This document shows positions 1 through 7,677 of a DNA stretch of 64,000 nt, one piece after another (positions within the stretch are counted from its first letter, which is position 1; each line of letters starts with the position of its first letter). Position numbers and translations under genes: made by a program. Source of the DNA: CAZKAP01 sp964550895 (GTDB lineage: Bacteria > Bacteroidota > Bacteroidia > Flavobacteriales > Flavobacteriaceae); the NCBI GenBank assembly GCA_964550895.1, contig CAZKAP010000013.1:1-64000 (forward strand). The letters are read 5' to 3'. The notes beneath the pieces are model-generated. The model made no database searches. It was not told where the DNA came from and saw nothing but the letters and a program-made list of their open reading frames with translations.

Positions 1-159
1 ATAGAACCTGGGGATACCCTACGAATCGTTATAGATTCAATCCATCAGATATCCTTTCGAAGTGGGAGGATGAACGGGAAGCAGTATCAAGGAGGAATAG
101 CTTTGCATGAAAAAAGGTTTTTTGACTATATCGAAAAGAAAGGATTGCAAAAATTGTGA
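1..159 (+). CDS. C-terminal fragment of unknown protein (cut by window start)
   Basis: An open frame runs from the first base to TGA at 157-159 and encodes 52 residues, beginning IEPGDTLRIVID and ending KKGLQKL. I do not recognise it. The opening PGDTL-R-V-I-D pattern weakly recalls the beta-rich N-terminal part of exported Bacteroidota thioredoxin-like proteins, but this piece ends at a stop rather than running into such a domain, so no function is assigned. It is followed by AT-rich, gene-free DNA. Its base composition is clearly more AT-rich than the rest of the window. It could be a real gene end or a decayed remnant. Confidence 0.4.
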   Translation: MEPGDTLRIVIDSIHQISFRSGRMNGKQYQGGIALHEKRFFDYIEKKGLQKL

Positions 160-412
160 TGTGGAATTGCAACAAAATAATGGACAAACAGTTAAGCTAG
201 GCTGCTAATTTTTGGTTTGACATTAATCATGAAATACAAGCGCAATATATGCAGGAAATGCGTGTAAACTGAGAAATATGAGTGCAATTGGGTCGAATAT
301 TTGAAAAACAAGTGCAATAAATCTTGTTAAATTACAAGCATTGTTTTCCTAGTAAAAGCTCCCCAAAAACTGTAGTGTGGATACTAAAAAACGGAGGTGA
401 CCATTTCTTAAA
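160..412. other. AT-rich gene-free stretch
   Basis: No convincing reading frame, RNA gene or terminator is visible. The stretch is strongly AT-rich against a GC-rich background and contains the word GTGCAAT twice (around 282 and 312). It separates the unknown gene end from the oppositely oriented DUF5606 gene, so two transcripts converge here. Confidence 0.5.
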
Positions 413-868
413 TCACTCTTCGGAAGTATCAGGTGTTTCTTCGTCTCCCGGTTCAGACTCCTCAGGGGCTTCATCGGGATCTGTAAAATCGGTAATGCCT
501 TTTTCCACAAGGAGATTGTACCACTTGAGGATCTTGGAGATATGGCTGGGATACACCCTATCCTCATCGTACTCGGGAAGTACTTCGAAGAAATATTCTT
601 CGAGTTCGTCTTTGGACGCCTTGGGATTAACGCCGCTGGGCTTTCCGTCTTCTTTGCCCTGAATTTTGAGAAACACTTCCCTCAGCGACACCTCTTCCTT
701 AAGGGTAAAAACCGAAATTTCCGATAGCAGACTCACATTGTGCCTGAGCCCTACGGAAATCCGCTTGCCGTCCAGTAGGGATTCGGCTACTAATCCGGTG
801 CGGGTTTGGGTAATCATCCGGTACAAACCGGGTTTGCCACTGATGGATAAGATTTTTTCCAGACTCAT
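413..868 (-). CDS. DUF5606 family protein
   Basis: This 151-residue protein matches the Bacteroidota-specific DUF5606 family: a conserved N-terminal half starting MSLEKILSISGKPGLY, with Lys/Glu-rich middle and an acidic, disordered tail (residues ~125-151 rich in Glu, Asp, Pro, Ser). No enzymatic motif is visible and the function is unknown; the compact N-terminal beta-rich segment could bind nucleic acid or protein, but that is inference. It lies downstream of def and ruvX on the same strand, an arrangement I recall from other Flavobacteriia. It has its own exact -7 element at 889-896, about 20 bases before the ATG, which supports this start. Confidence 0.8.
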   Translation of the reverse strand: MSLEKILSISGKPGLYRMITQTRTGLVAESLLDGKRISVGLRHNVSLLSEISVFTLKEEVSLREVFLKIQGKEDGKPSGVNPKASKDELEEYFFEVLPEYDEDRVYPSHISKILKWYNLLVEKGITDFTDPDEAPEESEPGDEETPDTSEE

Positions 869-888
869 GAACTCGTGTAATTCGGCCT

Positions 889-896
889 CAAAATTA
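889..896 (-). promoter_or_regulatory. -7 promoter element TAATTTTG before DUF5606 gene
   Basis: Exact match to the Bacteroidota TAnnTTTG element on the minus strand, in the def-DUF5606 gap, giving a predicted leader of about 15 bases. Confidence 0.55.
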
Positions 897-922
897 TAAG
901 AAGCATACCAAAGTATGGACTA

Positions 923-1513
923 CTACCTTACTTTTTTAAGGTTCGGGAACTTCATCCTGTAGTCTACCTGGATCCGACCCCTCGAAATTTTATCCAGCCG
1001 GCCCTTGAGTAGGCGCCTTTTTAGGGGGGAGAGGTGGTCTGTGAAAAGTATGCCCTCGATATGGTCGTATTCGTGTTGAATTACTCGCGCCATCAATCCG
1101 CTGAACCTTTCCTTCTTCCAGTTAAACTCTTCGTCCTGATACTCAATTTCGATCTCCGAACGACGGCTTACGTCCTCGCGTATATCGGGTATGCTCAGGC
1201 AGCCCTCATTAAAGTCCCAATCTTCTCCCTGCTCACCGGTCATTCTTGCATTGATAAAAACCTGTTTGAATGTTTTCAGGCGATACTGTTCCTCTTCGCT
1301 CAATTCATCGTCATCAGCCATGGGAGCGGTATCGATTACAAAAAGCCTCAGCGAACGACCAATTTGCGGGGCGGCCAGGCCGAGTCCCTGGGCGTTGTAC
1401 ATCGTCTCCCACATGTCCGCTATCAACTCCGGGAGACCTTCGTAATCCTCCGGAATTTCGGACGCCACCCGTTTCAAAACGGGATCTCCATATGCTACTA
1501 TCGGTAAGACCAT
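923..1513 (-). CDS. def: Peptide deformylase
   Basis: Removes the formyl group from the N-terminal methionine of nascent proteins in the cytoplasm; a metal hydrolase. All three family motifs are present in the 196 residues: GLGLAAPQIG (motif 1), EGCLSIP with the metal-binding Cys (motif 2) and HEYDH with two His ligands and the catalytic Glu (motif 3). The start is placed at MVLPIVAYGDPVL, the usual family beginning; an in-frame extension of 13 residues upstream is not family-like. A near-consensus -7 element (one mismatch, TTTCTTTG, 1539-1546) lies just upstream of this start. ruvX lies 65 bases upstream on the same strand. Confidence 0.96.
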   Translation of the reverse strand: MVLPIVAYGDPVLKRVASEIPEDYEGLPELIADMWETMYNAQGLGLAAPQIGRSLRLFVIDTAPMADDDELSEEEQYRLKTFKQVFINARMTGEQGEDWDFNEGCLSIPDIREDVSRRSEIEIEYQDEEFNWKKERFSGLMARVIQHEYDHIEGILFTDHLSPLKRRLLKGRLDKISRGRIQVDYRMKFPNLKKVR

Positions 1514-1578
1514 AATCTCAAATCGTCTCTGGCGCGTGCAAAGAAACAACATATCAGGGAAATACCTGAACCCCCGGC

Positions 1579-1983
1579 TTAAACCCTGCGGTCCAGATAC
1601 CCCTGTAATATGTATGCCGCAGACATCTGATCGAGGAGTTCCTTGTTGCGCCGTTTCTTCCGCGGTACTCCCATTTCCACAAGGGTGCGCGAGGCCATCT
1701 TCGAGGTAAACCGTTCGTCCTGACGACAGATTTCCAGATCGGGCCAGCGTTTCCTGATCTTTTCTATGACCTTCAGGATCAAAGGTTCGGACTCAGATGG
1801 GGTGCCATCCATCTGCCTGGGCTCACCCACCACGACAAACTCCACGCCACCCTGATCGGCGATTAGCCCTTCCATAAAGGTGAGCAGCTCGGGAGTCGGC
1901 ACCGTATCCAGTGGTGAGGCAATCGTCCTGCGGGGGTCGCTGATGGCGACCCCGGTTCGCTTTGCCCCGATATCCAGACCCAT
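1579..1983 (-). CDS. ruvX: RuvX/YqgF family Holliday-junction resolvase-like protein
   Basis: A small RNase-H-fold nuclease of the YqgF/RuvX family (134 residues), implicated in pre-16S rRNA 5' end processing and, by similarity, in resolving Holliday junctions. Visible family features are GLDIGAKRTGVAISDP at the N-terminus with the first catalytic Asp, VVGEPRQMDGTPSE in the middle (usual VVGLP with G/S variants), and the C-terminal DERFTS..A motif followed by a second acidic residue in KELLDQMSAAYIL. ATG at 1983 is preferred over the in-frame GTG at 2007 because a perfect -7 element (2012-2019) puts the transcript start at about that GTG. It lies directly upstream of def. Confidence 0.92.
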   Translation of the reverse strand: MGLDIGAKRTGVAISDPRRTIASPLDTVPTPELLTFMEGLIADQGGVEFVVVGEPRQMDGTPSESEPLILKVIEKIRKRWPDLEICRQDERFTSKMASRTLVEMGVPRKKRRNKELLDQMSAAYILQGYLDRRV

Positions 1984-2011
1984 GGCAGGCTTACTAGCTG
2001 TTATCACCTTG

Positions 2012-2019
2012 CAAAAATA
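2012..2019 (-). promoter_or_regulatory. -7 promoter element TATTTTTG before ruvX
   Basis: Exact TAnnTTTG on the minus strand, ending 28 bases before the ATG at 1983. It argues against the longer reading frames that start upstream of it. Confidence 0.6.
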
Positions 2020-2170
2020 CAGCAGTCCGGTCAGTCGTATGCCAGCGTACCGCGATCTTCTTCCAACCCAGCAAGAAAGAGTAGTATTTCTTCCCTGTTC
2101 AGGTAGGGTATTTGTTTTGCTATGAGTTATGATTATGGGAATGCCCATATCTTTACCGGGAAAAGCTTAC

Positions 2171-2989
2171 ATGAAAGAGTTACAAAATACTATAGAGGAG
2201 GCCTGGGACAATCGCGAATTGCTTAAAGAAACCAGGGTCCGGGAGGCTGTTGAAGAAGTCGTGGAAAGCCTGGACAAGGGAAAAGTCCGGGTTTCAGAAC
2301 CCGCCGATGAGGGAGGCTGGGTAACCCACGAATGGGTCAAGAAGGCAGTGATCCTCTATTTCCCCTTGCGTAAGATGGAGGTCATGGAAGCCGGGGTGCT
2401 GGAATTTCACGATAAAATTCCTCTCAAGAAAAACTACCGCGAACAAGGCATACGTGTGGTACCTCATGCGGTAGCCCGATACGGAAGCTATATCAGCCCG
2501 GAAGTTATACTCATGCCCAGTTATGTGAATATAGGAGCTTATGTAGACAAGGGTACCCTGGTCGACACCTGGGCCACAGTGGGCAGTTGCGCCCAGGTAG
2601 GAAAGAATGTCCATCTCAGCGGAGGTGTTGGCCTGGGCGGTGTACTGGAACCCATACAGGCCTCTCCCGTGATTATAGAGGACGACGTTTTTGTCGGCTC
2701 GCGTTCGATAGTCGTCGAGGGCGTGCGCATTGAAAAAGAAGCCGTGCTCGGTGCTAATGTCGTACTTACCGCCTCGACGCGTGTTATAGACGTCAGCGGA
2801 GAGAAGCCCGTGGAATACAAGGGACGCATACCCGCGCGATCGGTAGTGATCCCCGGCAGTTATACCAAAGATTTTCCGGCGGGTTCGTACCAGGTCCCCT
2901 GCGCCCTGATCATCGGAAAGCGCAAGGAAAGCACGGATAAAAAAACCTCACTGAATGATGCGCTGCGTACCTTTGAAGTGTCGGTCTGA
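2171..2989 (+). CDS. dapD: 2,3,4,5-tetrahydropyridine-2,6-dicarboxylate N-succinyltransferase
   Basis: Transfers succinyl from succinyl-CoA to tetrahydrodipicolinate in the lysine/diaminopimelate pathway. The 272-residue protein has the family layout: a helical N-terminal domain (MKELQNTIEEAWDNRELL), then a left-handed beta-helix of hexapeptide repeats (about residues 100-230, for example GTLVDTWATVGS and LSGGVGLGGVLEP) that forms the trimer and the CoA site, then a short C-terminal segment with KIGKRK-type basic residues. The start at 2171 gives the standard family length; an upstream ATG at 2129 would add 14 atypical residues. It is divergent from ruvX. lysA, which acts at the end of the same pathway, is at 29574. 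Confidence 0.96.
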   Translation: MKELQNTIEEAWDNRELLKETRVREAVEEVVESLDKGKVRVSEPADEGGWVTHEWVKKAVILYFPLRKMEVMEAGVLEFHDKIPLKKNYREQGIRVVPHAVARYGSYISPEVILMPSYVNIGAYVDKGTLVDTWATVGSCAQVGKNVHLSGGVGLGGVLEPIQASPVIIEDDVFVGSRSIVVEGVRIEKEAVLGANVVLTASTRVIDVSGEKPVEYKGRIPARSVVIPGSYTKDFPAGSYQVPCALIIGKRKESTDKKTSLNDALRTFEVSV

Positions 2990-3019
2990 CCGTCCTGTCA
3001 ACGCCTGTGCGCATCCTCC

Positions 3020-3040
3020 GGCCGGCGACATGTACCGGCC
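3020..3040 (+). terminator. Possible hairpin after dapD
   Basis: GGCCGG (3020-3025) and CCGGCC (3035-3040) can form a six-base GC stem with a nine-base loop 31 bases after the dapD stop. There is no T-run, so an intrinsic terminator is only possible. Confidence 0.25.
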
Positions 3041-3135
3041 CACGAGTTGAGCTTGATTGAAAGAAAATTTTGATAACTTCAGTAATTTTTTAAACTATTC
3101 TTAGTTATCAGTACTATAGAGATATTTGTCGAAGG

Positions 3136-3942
3136 ATGCCTGAAACTGCTACATTTCAACCCCAGCCGCTGACTGCACTCATCATCACCTATAACGAGAT
3201 GGGCTACATAGAACGCTGTATCGATTCCATCGATTTCGCCGATGAAATCGTTGTGGTTGATTCCTACAGCACCGACGGCACCTACGAATATTTGGAGGCG
3301 CATCCCAAAGTACGAGTGATCTCGCGACCCTTCGAGAATTTTACTTCACAGAAGTCCTTTGCTCTCCAGCAAGCCTCCAACGAGTGGGTACTATTTGTCG
3401 ACGCCGATGAAGTGGTGACGGCCAGGTTACGAGACGAAATTATTCAGACGATCAGTTCCCCCGAAGCCCTGGAGGCTTATTGGTTCTACAGACAATTCAT
3501 GTTCCAGAAGGAAAAGCTTCGCTTTAGCGGCTGGCAGACCGATAAAAACCACCGGCTTTTCCAGAAGAGCAAGGTACGGTTCACCGATTGCAAACTGGTA
3601 CATGAGACCCTGGACGTGGATGGAAGATCGGGTATACTCAAGGAGAAGCTCATTCACTATTGCTACAAGGACTACAGCACATATGAGTCAAAAATGTTGC
3701 TCTATGGGAGGCTCAAAGCACGGGAATCCTTCTACAGAGAACGCAAGTTTAATTACCTGATGCTCTGGCTGAAACCCGCCTGGAAGTTGTTCGTGAATTA
3801 CATCATACGGCTGGGTTTCCTGGACGGCAAGAAAGGCTGGACCGTGTGTTACCTCAATGCATTAAGCGTTAGGGAGCGTTATTTGGAGCTCCGAAGGCTA
3901 GAGAAAAAAAACGAACTCACGTATTACTTGGTTATGCCATAG
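3136..3942 (+). CDS. Family 2 glycosyltransferase, WaaE/KdtX-like
   Basis: A GT-A fold inverting glycosyltransferase of 268 residues, acting at the cytoplasmic face of the inner membrane. ITYNE (residues 17-21), EIVVVDSYSTDGT (37-49) and VDADE (88-92, the DXD metal/nucleotide-sugar site) follow the classic GT2 order. The body resembles the short WaaE/KdtX group that adds a hexose to the lipopolysaccharide inner core, including a basic C-terminal third (KPAWKLFVNYIIRLGFLDGKKG) likely to touch the membrane. Donor and acceptor cannot be read from sequence. A one-mismatch -7 element (GATATTTG) lies just upstream. It is the first of six glycan genes and its 3' end overlaps the next gene tail to tail. 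Confidence 0.9.
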   Translation: MPETATFQPQPLTALIITYNEMGYIERCIDSIDFADEIVVVDSYSTDGTYEYLEAHPKVRVISRPFENFTSQKSFALQQASNEWVLFVDADEVVTARLRDEIIQTISSPEALEAYWFYRQFMFQKEKLRFSGWQTDKNHRLFQKSKVRFTDCKLVHETLDVDGRSGILKEKLIHYCYKDYSTYESKMLLYGRLKARESFYRERKFNYLMLWLKPAWKLFVNYIIRLGFLDGKKGWTVCYLNALSVRERYLELRRLEKKNELTYYLVMP

Positions 3943-4742
3943 GGCGTCCAGGTTACACCCGACTGACGCGTATTCCGACGTATAGCCTGATTCCTTTCTA
4001 TGGATTCGGCGGTCTTGTAACCCCTCTTGTGATCCAGGTGTACACAAACGGCGCTGTATCGGAGCTGTTTTGACTTAATTCCCTTGTTCATCAGACGCTC
4101 ACCGAGTTCGCGATCCTGTCCACCGTACTGCATGCGTTCATCGAATCCATTAACGGCAAGTATATCCTCTTTCCAGCCCGAACTATTGTGTCCGTTCCAG
4201 GAGGCATTCGTCGGGGTAAAGCGATTCAGTAATTTGGAAATGTAGCCCTGAGCCGTGAGCTTGTTGTTCTTAAAGGACTTGGGAATCCCCTTGGACTTCA
4301 GCCAGTGTATGTCGAAGCAGCGCTGGGTTTCGATGTCTTCCAGGGTAATTAGTTCCGAAATATTCATGGGCAGCATATAGTACCCTCCCGAAATGAAATA
4401 GCTGGGCTGCTTGTTGATATAATGCACCTCGAGGAAATCCTCTCTGGGAATGCAGTCCCCATCCGTCATGACTACATAATCCGAACGGCAGTGCTTCAGA
4501 GCCTTATTCAGGATCACGGATTTCTGGAACCCACGGTCCGGATGCCAGACGTGCACGATGGGGTATTTCAGGGCCGGTCGCATGTCCTCAATAAGGCGAC
4601 GGGTATCCGGACCCGAGCCGTCGTCGGCAATCACCAATTCGAAGTTGTTGAATAACTGGCAATGGAACCCCCAGAGCACTTTTCGGAGCCACTCTACTGA
4701 ATTGTAAGTGCTTACAATGACGGATATCCTAACCTGGTCCAT
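3924..4742 (-). CDS. Family 2 glycosyltransferase with galactosyltransferase-type C-terminal domain
   Basis: A 272-residue GT2 enzyme. The N-terminal half has ISVIVSTYNS (residues 6-15), ADDGS (39-43) and the DXD motif TDGDC (93-97). The C-terminal third contains NASWNGHNSSGWKEDILAVNGFDE-type residues (about 190-225) followed by GGQDRELGERL, the signature of the Glyco_transf_7C domain seen with many GT2 enzymes. It is the only leftward gene of the glycan cluster. The start at MDQVRISV is supported by a perfect -7 element at 4762-4769; longer frames begin upstream of it. Its last 19 bases overlap the end of the oppositely oriented WaaE-like gene. Confidence 0.88.
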   Translation of the reverse strand: MDQVRISVIVSTYNSVEWLRKVLWGFHCQLFNNFELVIADDGSGPDTRRLIEDMRPALKYPIVHVWHPDRGFQKSVILNKALKHCRSDYVVMTDGDCIPREDFLEVHYINKQPSYFISGGYYMLPMNISELITLEDIETQRCFDIHWLKSKGIPKSFKNNKLTAQGYISKLLNRFTPTNASWNGHNSSGWKEDILAVNGFDERMQYGGQDRELGERLMNKGIKSKQLRYSAVCVHLDHKRGYKTAESIERNQAIRRNTRQSGVTWTPYGITK

Positions 4743-4761
4743 GAAATGCGATCTGAATGGA

Positions 4762-4769
4762 CAAAAGTA
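4762..4769 (-). promoter_or_regulatory. -7 promoter element TACTTTTG before GT2 gene
   Basis: Exact minus-strand TAnnTTTG 20 bases before the ATG at 4742, in the divergent gap with the TupA-like gene. Confidence 0.55.
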
Positions 4770-4812
4770 TGAAAGTCTTTTGTTTATCTTTAACTGAAGA
4801 AATTGGAGCGTT

Positions 4813-5709
4813 TTGAGAAAAATCTGGTTGGGTTTCCTGAAAAGACTCAAGTTCCTGCCCCCTCCCCTGTATGTAAAAATCTACTACGAATACTACACGG
4901 GTAAGCGCCTGGACCTGGAGAATCCAAAGACGTTTAATGAGAAAATCCAGTGGCTCAAGGCGTACTACAAACCGCCTATTCTCACCCAACTGGTCGACAA
5001 ATACAGCGTGCGTTCCTTCGTGGAGGAACGGGTGGGACGTCAGTACCTGAACAGCCTGATCGGAGTCTACGATAACCCCGCTGAGGTGGATTTCGACAAA
5101 CTCCCGGATAAATTCGTCCTCAAGGCCACCCATGCTTTCCACTTCAACCTGTTGGTCCGCGATAAGCAAAAATTAAACCGCAGCAAAGCCAAACTGCTCA
5201 TGTACAAGTGGATGTCCAAGAACCAGTACTGGAGAGGAGGCCTGGAATGGGCATACAGGAACGTGAAGCCGAGGATCATTGCGGAGACATTCCTGGAAGA
5301 GCTTGGAAAGGACGACGTGGTGGACTATAAGTTTTTCTGCTATAATGGAGAGCCGCGCTTCCTGCACATCGATCTGGATCGCGGTACCCACCACAAACGG
5401 GCGTATTACGACCTGGACTGGAACAAGCTCGATGTATATCACGACATCATCGATTACCTGGAGGACGACTTTCCGCGTCCCGATACGCTCGGAGAGATGA
5501 TCGAGGTTTCCCGGAAACTGGCGGATGGGTTTCCCTTTGTAAGGGTAGACTTATATTCGTTGAATGGACGCATCGTCTTCGGAGAACTCACCTTCTATCC
5601 CGCGGATGGCCGTCTCGAATTTCAGCCCGAGCACTACAACCTCGAATTCGGGGAGCTCATGGAACTGCCTGGGATTCCAGAAGGTAAGTCCTACATTGAT
5701 TGCGTATGA
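4813..5709 (+). CDS. TupA-like ATP-grasp protein of the glycan cluster
   Basis: This 298-residue protein matches the ATPgrasp_TupA family, whose founder makes teichuronopeptide in alkaliphilic Bacillus; relatives are common in polysaccharide clusters and are thought to ligate an amino acid or similar carboxylate to a sugar. Visible family traits are the N-terminal NPKTFNEKIQWLK, then KFVLKATHAFHFN (ATP-grasp Lys, usually K-x-xHxSG), YKFFCYNGEPRFL and the acidic C-terminal RVDLYSLNGRIVFGELTFYPADG that supplies Mg ligands. The exact substrate is unknown. It starts with TTG (no ATG fits) after a GGAG-type site and its stop overlaps the next gene as ATGA. Confidence 0.87.
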   Translation: MRKIWLGFLKRLKFLPPPLYVKIYYEYYTGKRLDLENPKTFNEKIQWLKAYYKPPILTQLVDKYSVRSFVEERVGRQYLNSLIGVYDNPAEVDFDKLPDKFVLKATHAFHFNLLVRDKQKLNRSKAKLLMYKWMSKNQYWRGGLEWAYRNVKPRIIAETFLEELGKDDVVDYKFFCYNGEPRFLHIDLDRGTHHKRAYYDLDWNKLDVYHDIIDYLEDDFPRPDTLGEMIEVSRKLADGFPFVRVDLYSLNGRIVFGELTFYPADGRLEFQPEHYNLEFGELMELPGIPEGKSYIDCV

Positions 5710-6575
5710 AACTGGTTAAGGAATTACCTGTCTCCCTGGCGTATTCAGGGCTGCTGAGCGTGTTGCCTGCCTCGTATTTCCTGAAGCAAAGCAAGCCCGA
5801 TGCCGCAGTTATCGTTTCATTGACGAGCATACCCAGTCGCCTGGGCACGCTTCATCTCGTGATACGCAGCCTGCTCCACCAGACGGTTCGCCCCAGGAAA
5901 ATAGTACTCTGGCTGCACGAAGACCTCTCCCGGGACCTGCCCGTAAAACTCCTCAGGCTCTGCAGCGATCTGTTCGAAATTCGTTTCAGTCCCTATACCA
6001 GTTCGCATCGCAAGCTGGTCCACAGTTTGGAGGAATTCCCGGAGGAGGTAATCGTTACCTGCGATGACGACCTGATGTATCGAAGGAACTGGCTGGAACT
6101 GCTGGTAGGGGAACACATCAGGAGGCCCGGGAAGATTATCGGCAATCACACCGTCCACATCAATCACCACGAATCCGGTGCGCCGCTTCCCTTCCGGAAG
6201 TGGAGGTATCCGGATCCGCATCGGATCAACCCCATGGCCATCGTCCCGATAGGTGCCTGGGGAATCTTATACCCCCCGCACAGCCTCGCGCACCAGACCA
6301 CCAATCACAACCTGTACCTGGAACTGGCGCCCCGGGCGGACGACCTCTGGTTTAAGGCCATGGCCGTGCTGGCCGGTACGGAATCGGTTCAGGCACGGTA
6401 TACTCCGGCAGAGCCCATTCCCATCGGGGGTACTCAGGAAGTGGCACTGAAAAATGAAAATCTCAAGCAGGATAAGAATACGGTGCAGTGGAATGCCCTG
6501 TGTCGCCATTTCGACCTGCCACAAAAGATCCTGGCACAGGCACCCGGTGATCGGAACGAGGATACCCAGCCATGA
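5706..6575 (+). CDS. Predicted glycosyltransferase (GT-A-like)
   Basis: A 289-residue protein that I place among GT-A-like glycosyltransferases with moderate confidence. Residues 35-70 (AVIVSLTSIPSRLGTLHLVI, then RPRKIVLWL) form the first nucleotide-binding strands, and CDDDLMY at 119-125 is a DXD-type metal site. There are no membrane segments. The start is the ATG that overlaps the upstream stop as ATGA, implying translational coupling; an in-frame TTG six bases earlier is less likely. It sits between the TupA-like gene and a heptosyltransferase-like gene, so a role in lipooligosaccharide or capsule sugar addition is inferred from context. Donor and linkage are unknown. Confidence 0.7.
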   Translation: MKLVKELPVSLAYSGLLSVLPASYFLKQSKPDAAVIVSLTSIPSRLGTLHLVIRSLLHQTVRPRKIVLWLHEDLSRDLPVKLLRLCSDLFEIRFSPYTSSHRKLVHSLEEFPEEVIVTCDDDLMYRRNWLELLVGEHIRRPGKIIGNHTVHINHHESGAPLPFRKWRYPDPHRINPMAIVPIGAWGILYPPHSLAHQTTNHNLYLELAPRADDLWFKAMAVLAGTESVQARYTPAEPIPIGGTQEVALKNENLKQDKNTVQWNALCRHFDLPQKILAQAPGDRNEDTQP

Positions 6576-7669
6576 ACGAACCGGTAAACCAGCGCAATCG
6601 ATTCCTGGTCATCCAACAGAAAATGGTAGGCGATGTGCTTAGCAGCACAGTCATCTGCGAAGCCCTCAAGGAAGTATTCCCCGACTGCCACGTGAGCTAT
6701 GTGGCCAATGAATCCACCCTGGCTGTACTGGAGAACAATCCGTTTATAGACCGCATAATCGTCTTTGAAAAAACCTTTGACCGGGACACCGGAAAATTTC
6801 TCGGATTCCTGAGGAAGCTCAGGCAGTTCCGGTACGATGCCGTTATCGATGCGTATGGAAAGCTGCAGTCAAATCTCATGTCCCTGTTCGCACGCAGTCC
6901 TTGTAAGATCGCCTACGAAAAAGGGTACAGCCGGATCATCTACCATCACAACCTCGAACGGATCAGGGATCAGCGGACGGACATAGCTACCGCCATCCGG
7001 GCCCGGCTCAAGCTGTTGCAGCCCCTGCTGTCAGGATGCGAGGCGCCGGTGATTTTCCCTCGCCTTCACGTCACAGAATCGGAGCGCTCCGAAGCGAGCC
7101 ATTCCCTGACACAGGCCGGGCTCGACACCTCCAGACCCATACTCATGGTTACCGCACTGGGATCCTCGGAATTCAAAACCTACCCCCTGAACTACCTGGC
7201 AGAGGTACTGGATTACATAGCTGATAGTTGCCCAGAGATCCAGTTGGTCTACAACTACCTTCCCCGGCAGAAAGATCGGATCGATGAACTGTATGAACAC
7301 TGTAGGGAAGATACCCGTCTGAAAACCTTTCCCGACTTCTACGCCGACTCCCTGAGGTCGTTTATAGCCGTCGTATCCTGTTGCCAGGGGGTACTCGGTA
7401 ACGAGGGCGGAGGCATTAACATCGGTAAAGCCTTAGAAATTCCAACATTTTCGCTGTTTAATCCCAGCATAACCAAAAAAGCATGGCACAGCGATTCCAG
7501 GGCGGATCAGTTCGGCATACACCTCAGGGACTACCAGCCCGAATTGTTTAACGGGAAAGGACTCGCCGAAATACAGCGGGCGAATGCCGAACTGTATTCG
7601 GCCTTCAAGCCTGCACATTTTCAGGAGGAACTGAGAAAGTATTGCAGTACCTACCTTTGTGTCCAATAA
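6572..7669 (+). CDS. Family 9 glycosyltransferase (heptosyltransferase-like)
   Basis: A GT-B enzyme of 365 residues related to ADP-heptose:LPS heptosyltransferases. The N-terminus has FLVIQQKMVGDVLSSTVICEAL, the family's first strand with the GD-VL pocket; the C-terminal domain has ILMVTALGSSEFKTYPL (the donor phosphate loop) and GNEGGGINIGKALEIPT, the conserved nucleotide-binding motif usually G-D-S-G-x-x-H-x-A. Here the motif reads EGGGINI instead of DSGxxH, so the donor may not be ADP-heptose. It overlaps the preceding gene by four bases (ATGA) and is probably co-transcribed with it. Confidence 0.88.
   Translation: MNEPVNQRNRFLVIQQKMVGDVLSSTVICEALKEVFPDCHVSYVANESTLAVLENNPFIDRIIVFEKTFDRDTGKFLGFLRKLRQFRYDAVIDAYGKLQSNLMSLFARSPCKIAYEKGYSRIIYHHNLERIRDQRTDIATAIRARLKLLQPLLSGCEAPVIFPRLHVTESERSEASHSLTQAGLDTSRPILMVTALGSSEFKTYPLNYLAEVLDYIADSCPEIQLVYNYLPRQKDRIDELYEHCREDTRLKTFPDFYADSLRSFIAVVSCCQGVLGNEGGGINIGKALEIPTFSLFNPSITKKAWHSDSRADQFGIHLRDYQPELFNGKGLAEIQRANAELYSAFKPAHFQEELRKYCSTYLCVQ
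7652..7659 (+). promoter_or_regulatory. -7 promoter element TACCTTTG before GT2 gene
   Basis: Exact TAnnTTTG inside the last codons of the GT9 gene, 18 bases before the next ATG at 7678. It suggests the last glycosyltransferase of the cluster can be expressed on its own. Confidence 0.5.
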
Positions 7670-7677
7670 GTAACGGC

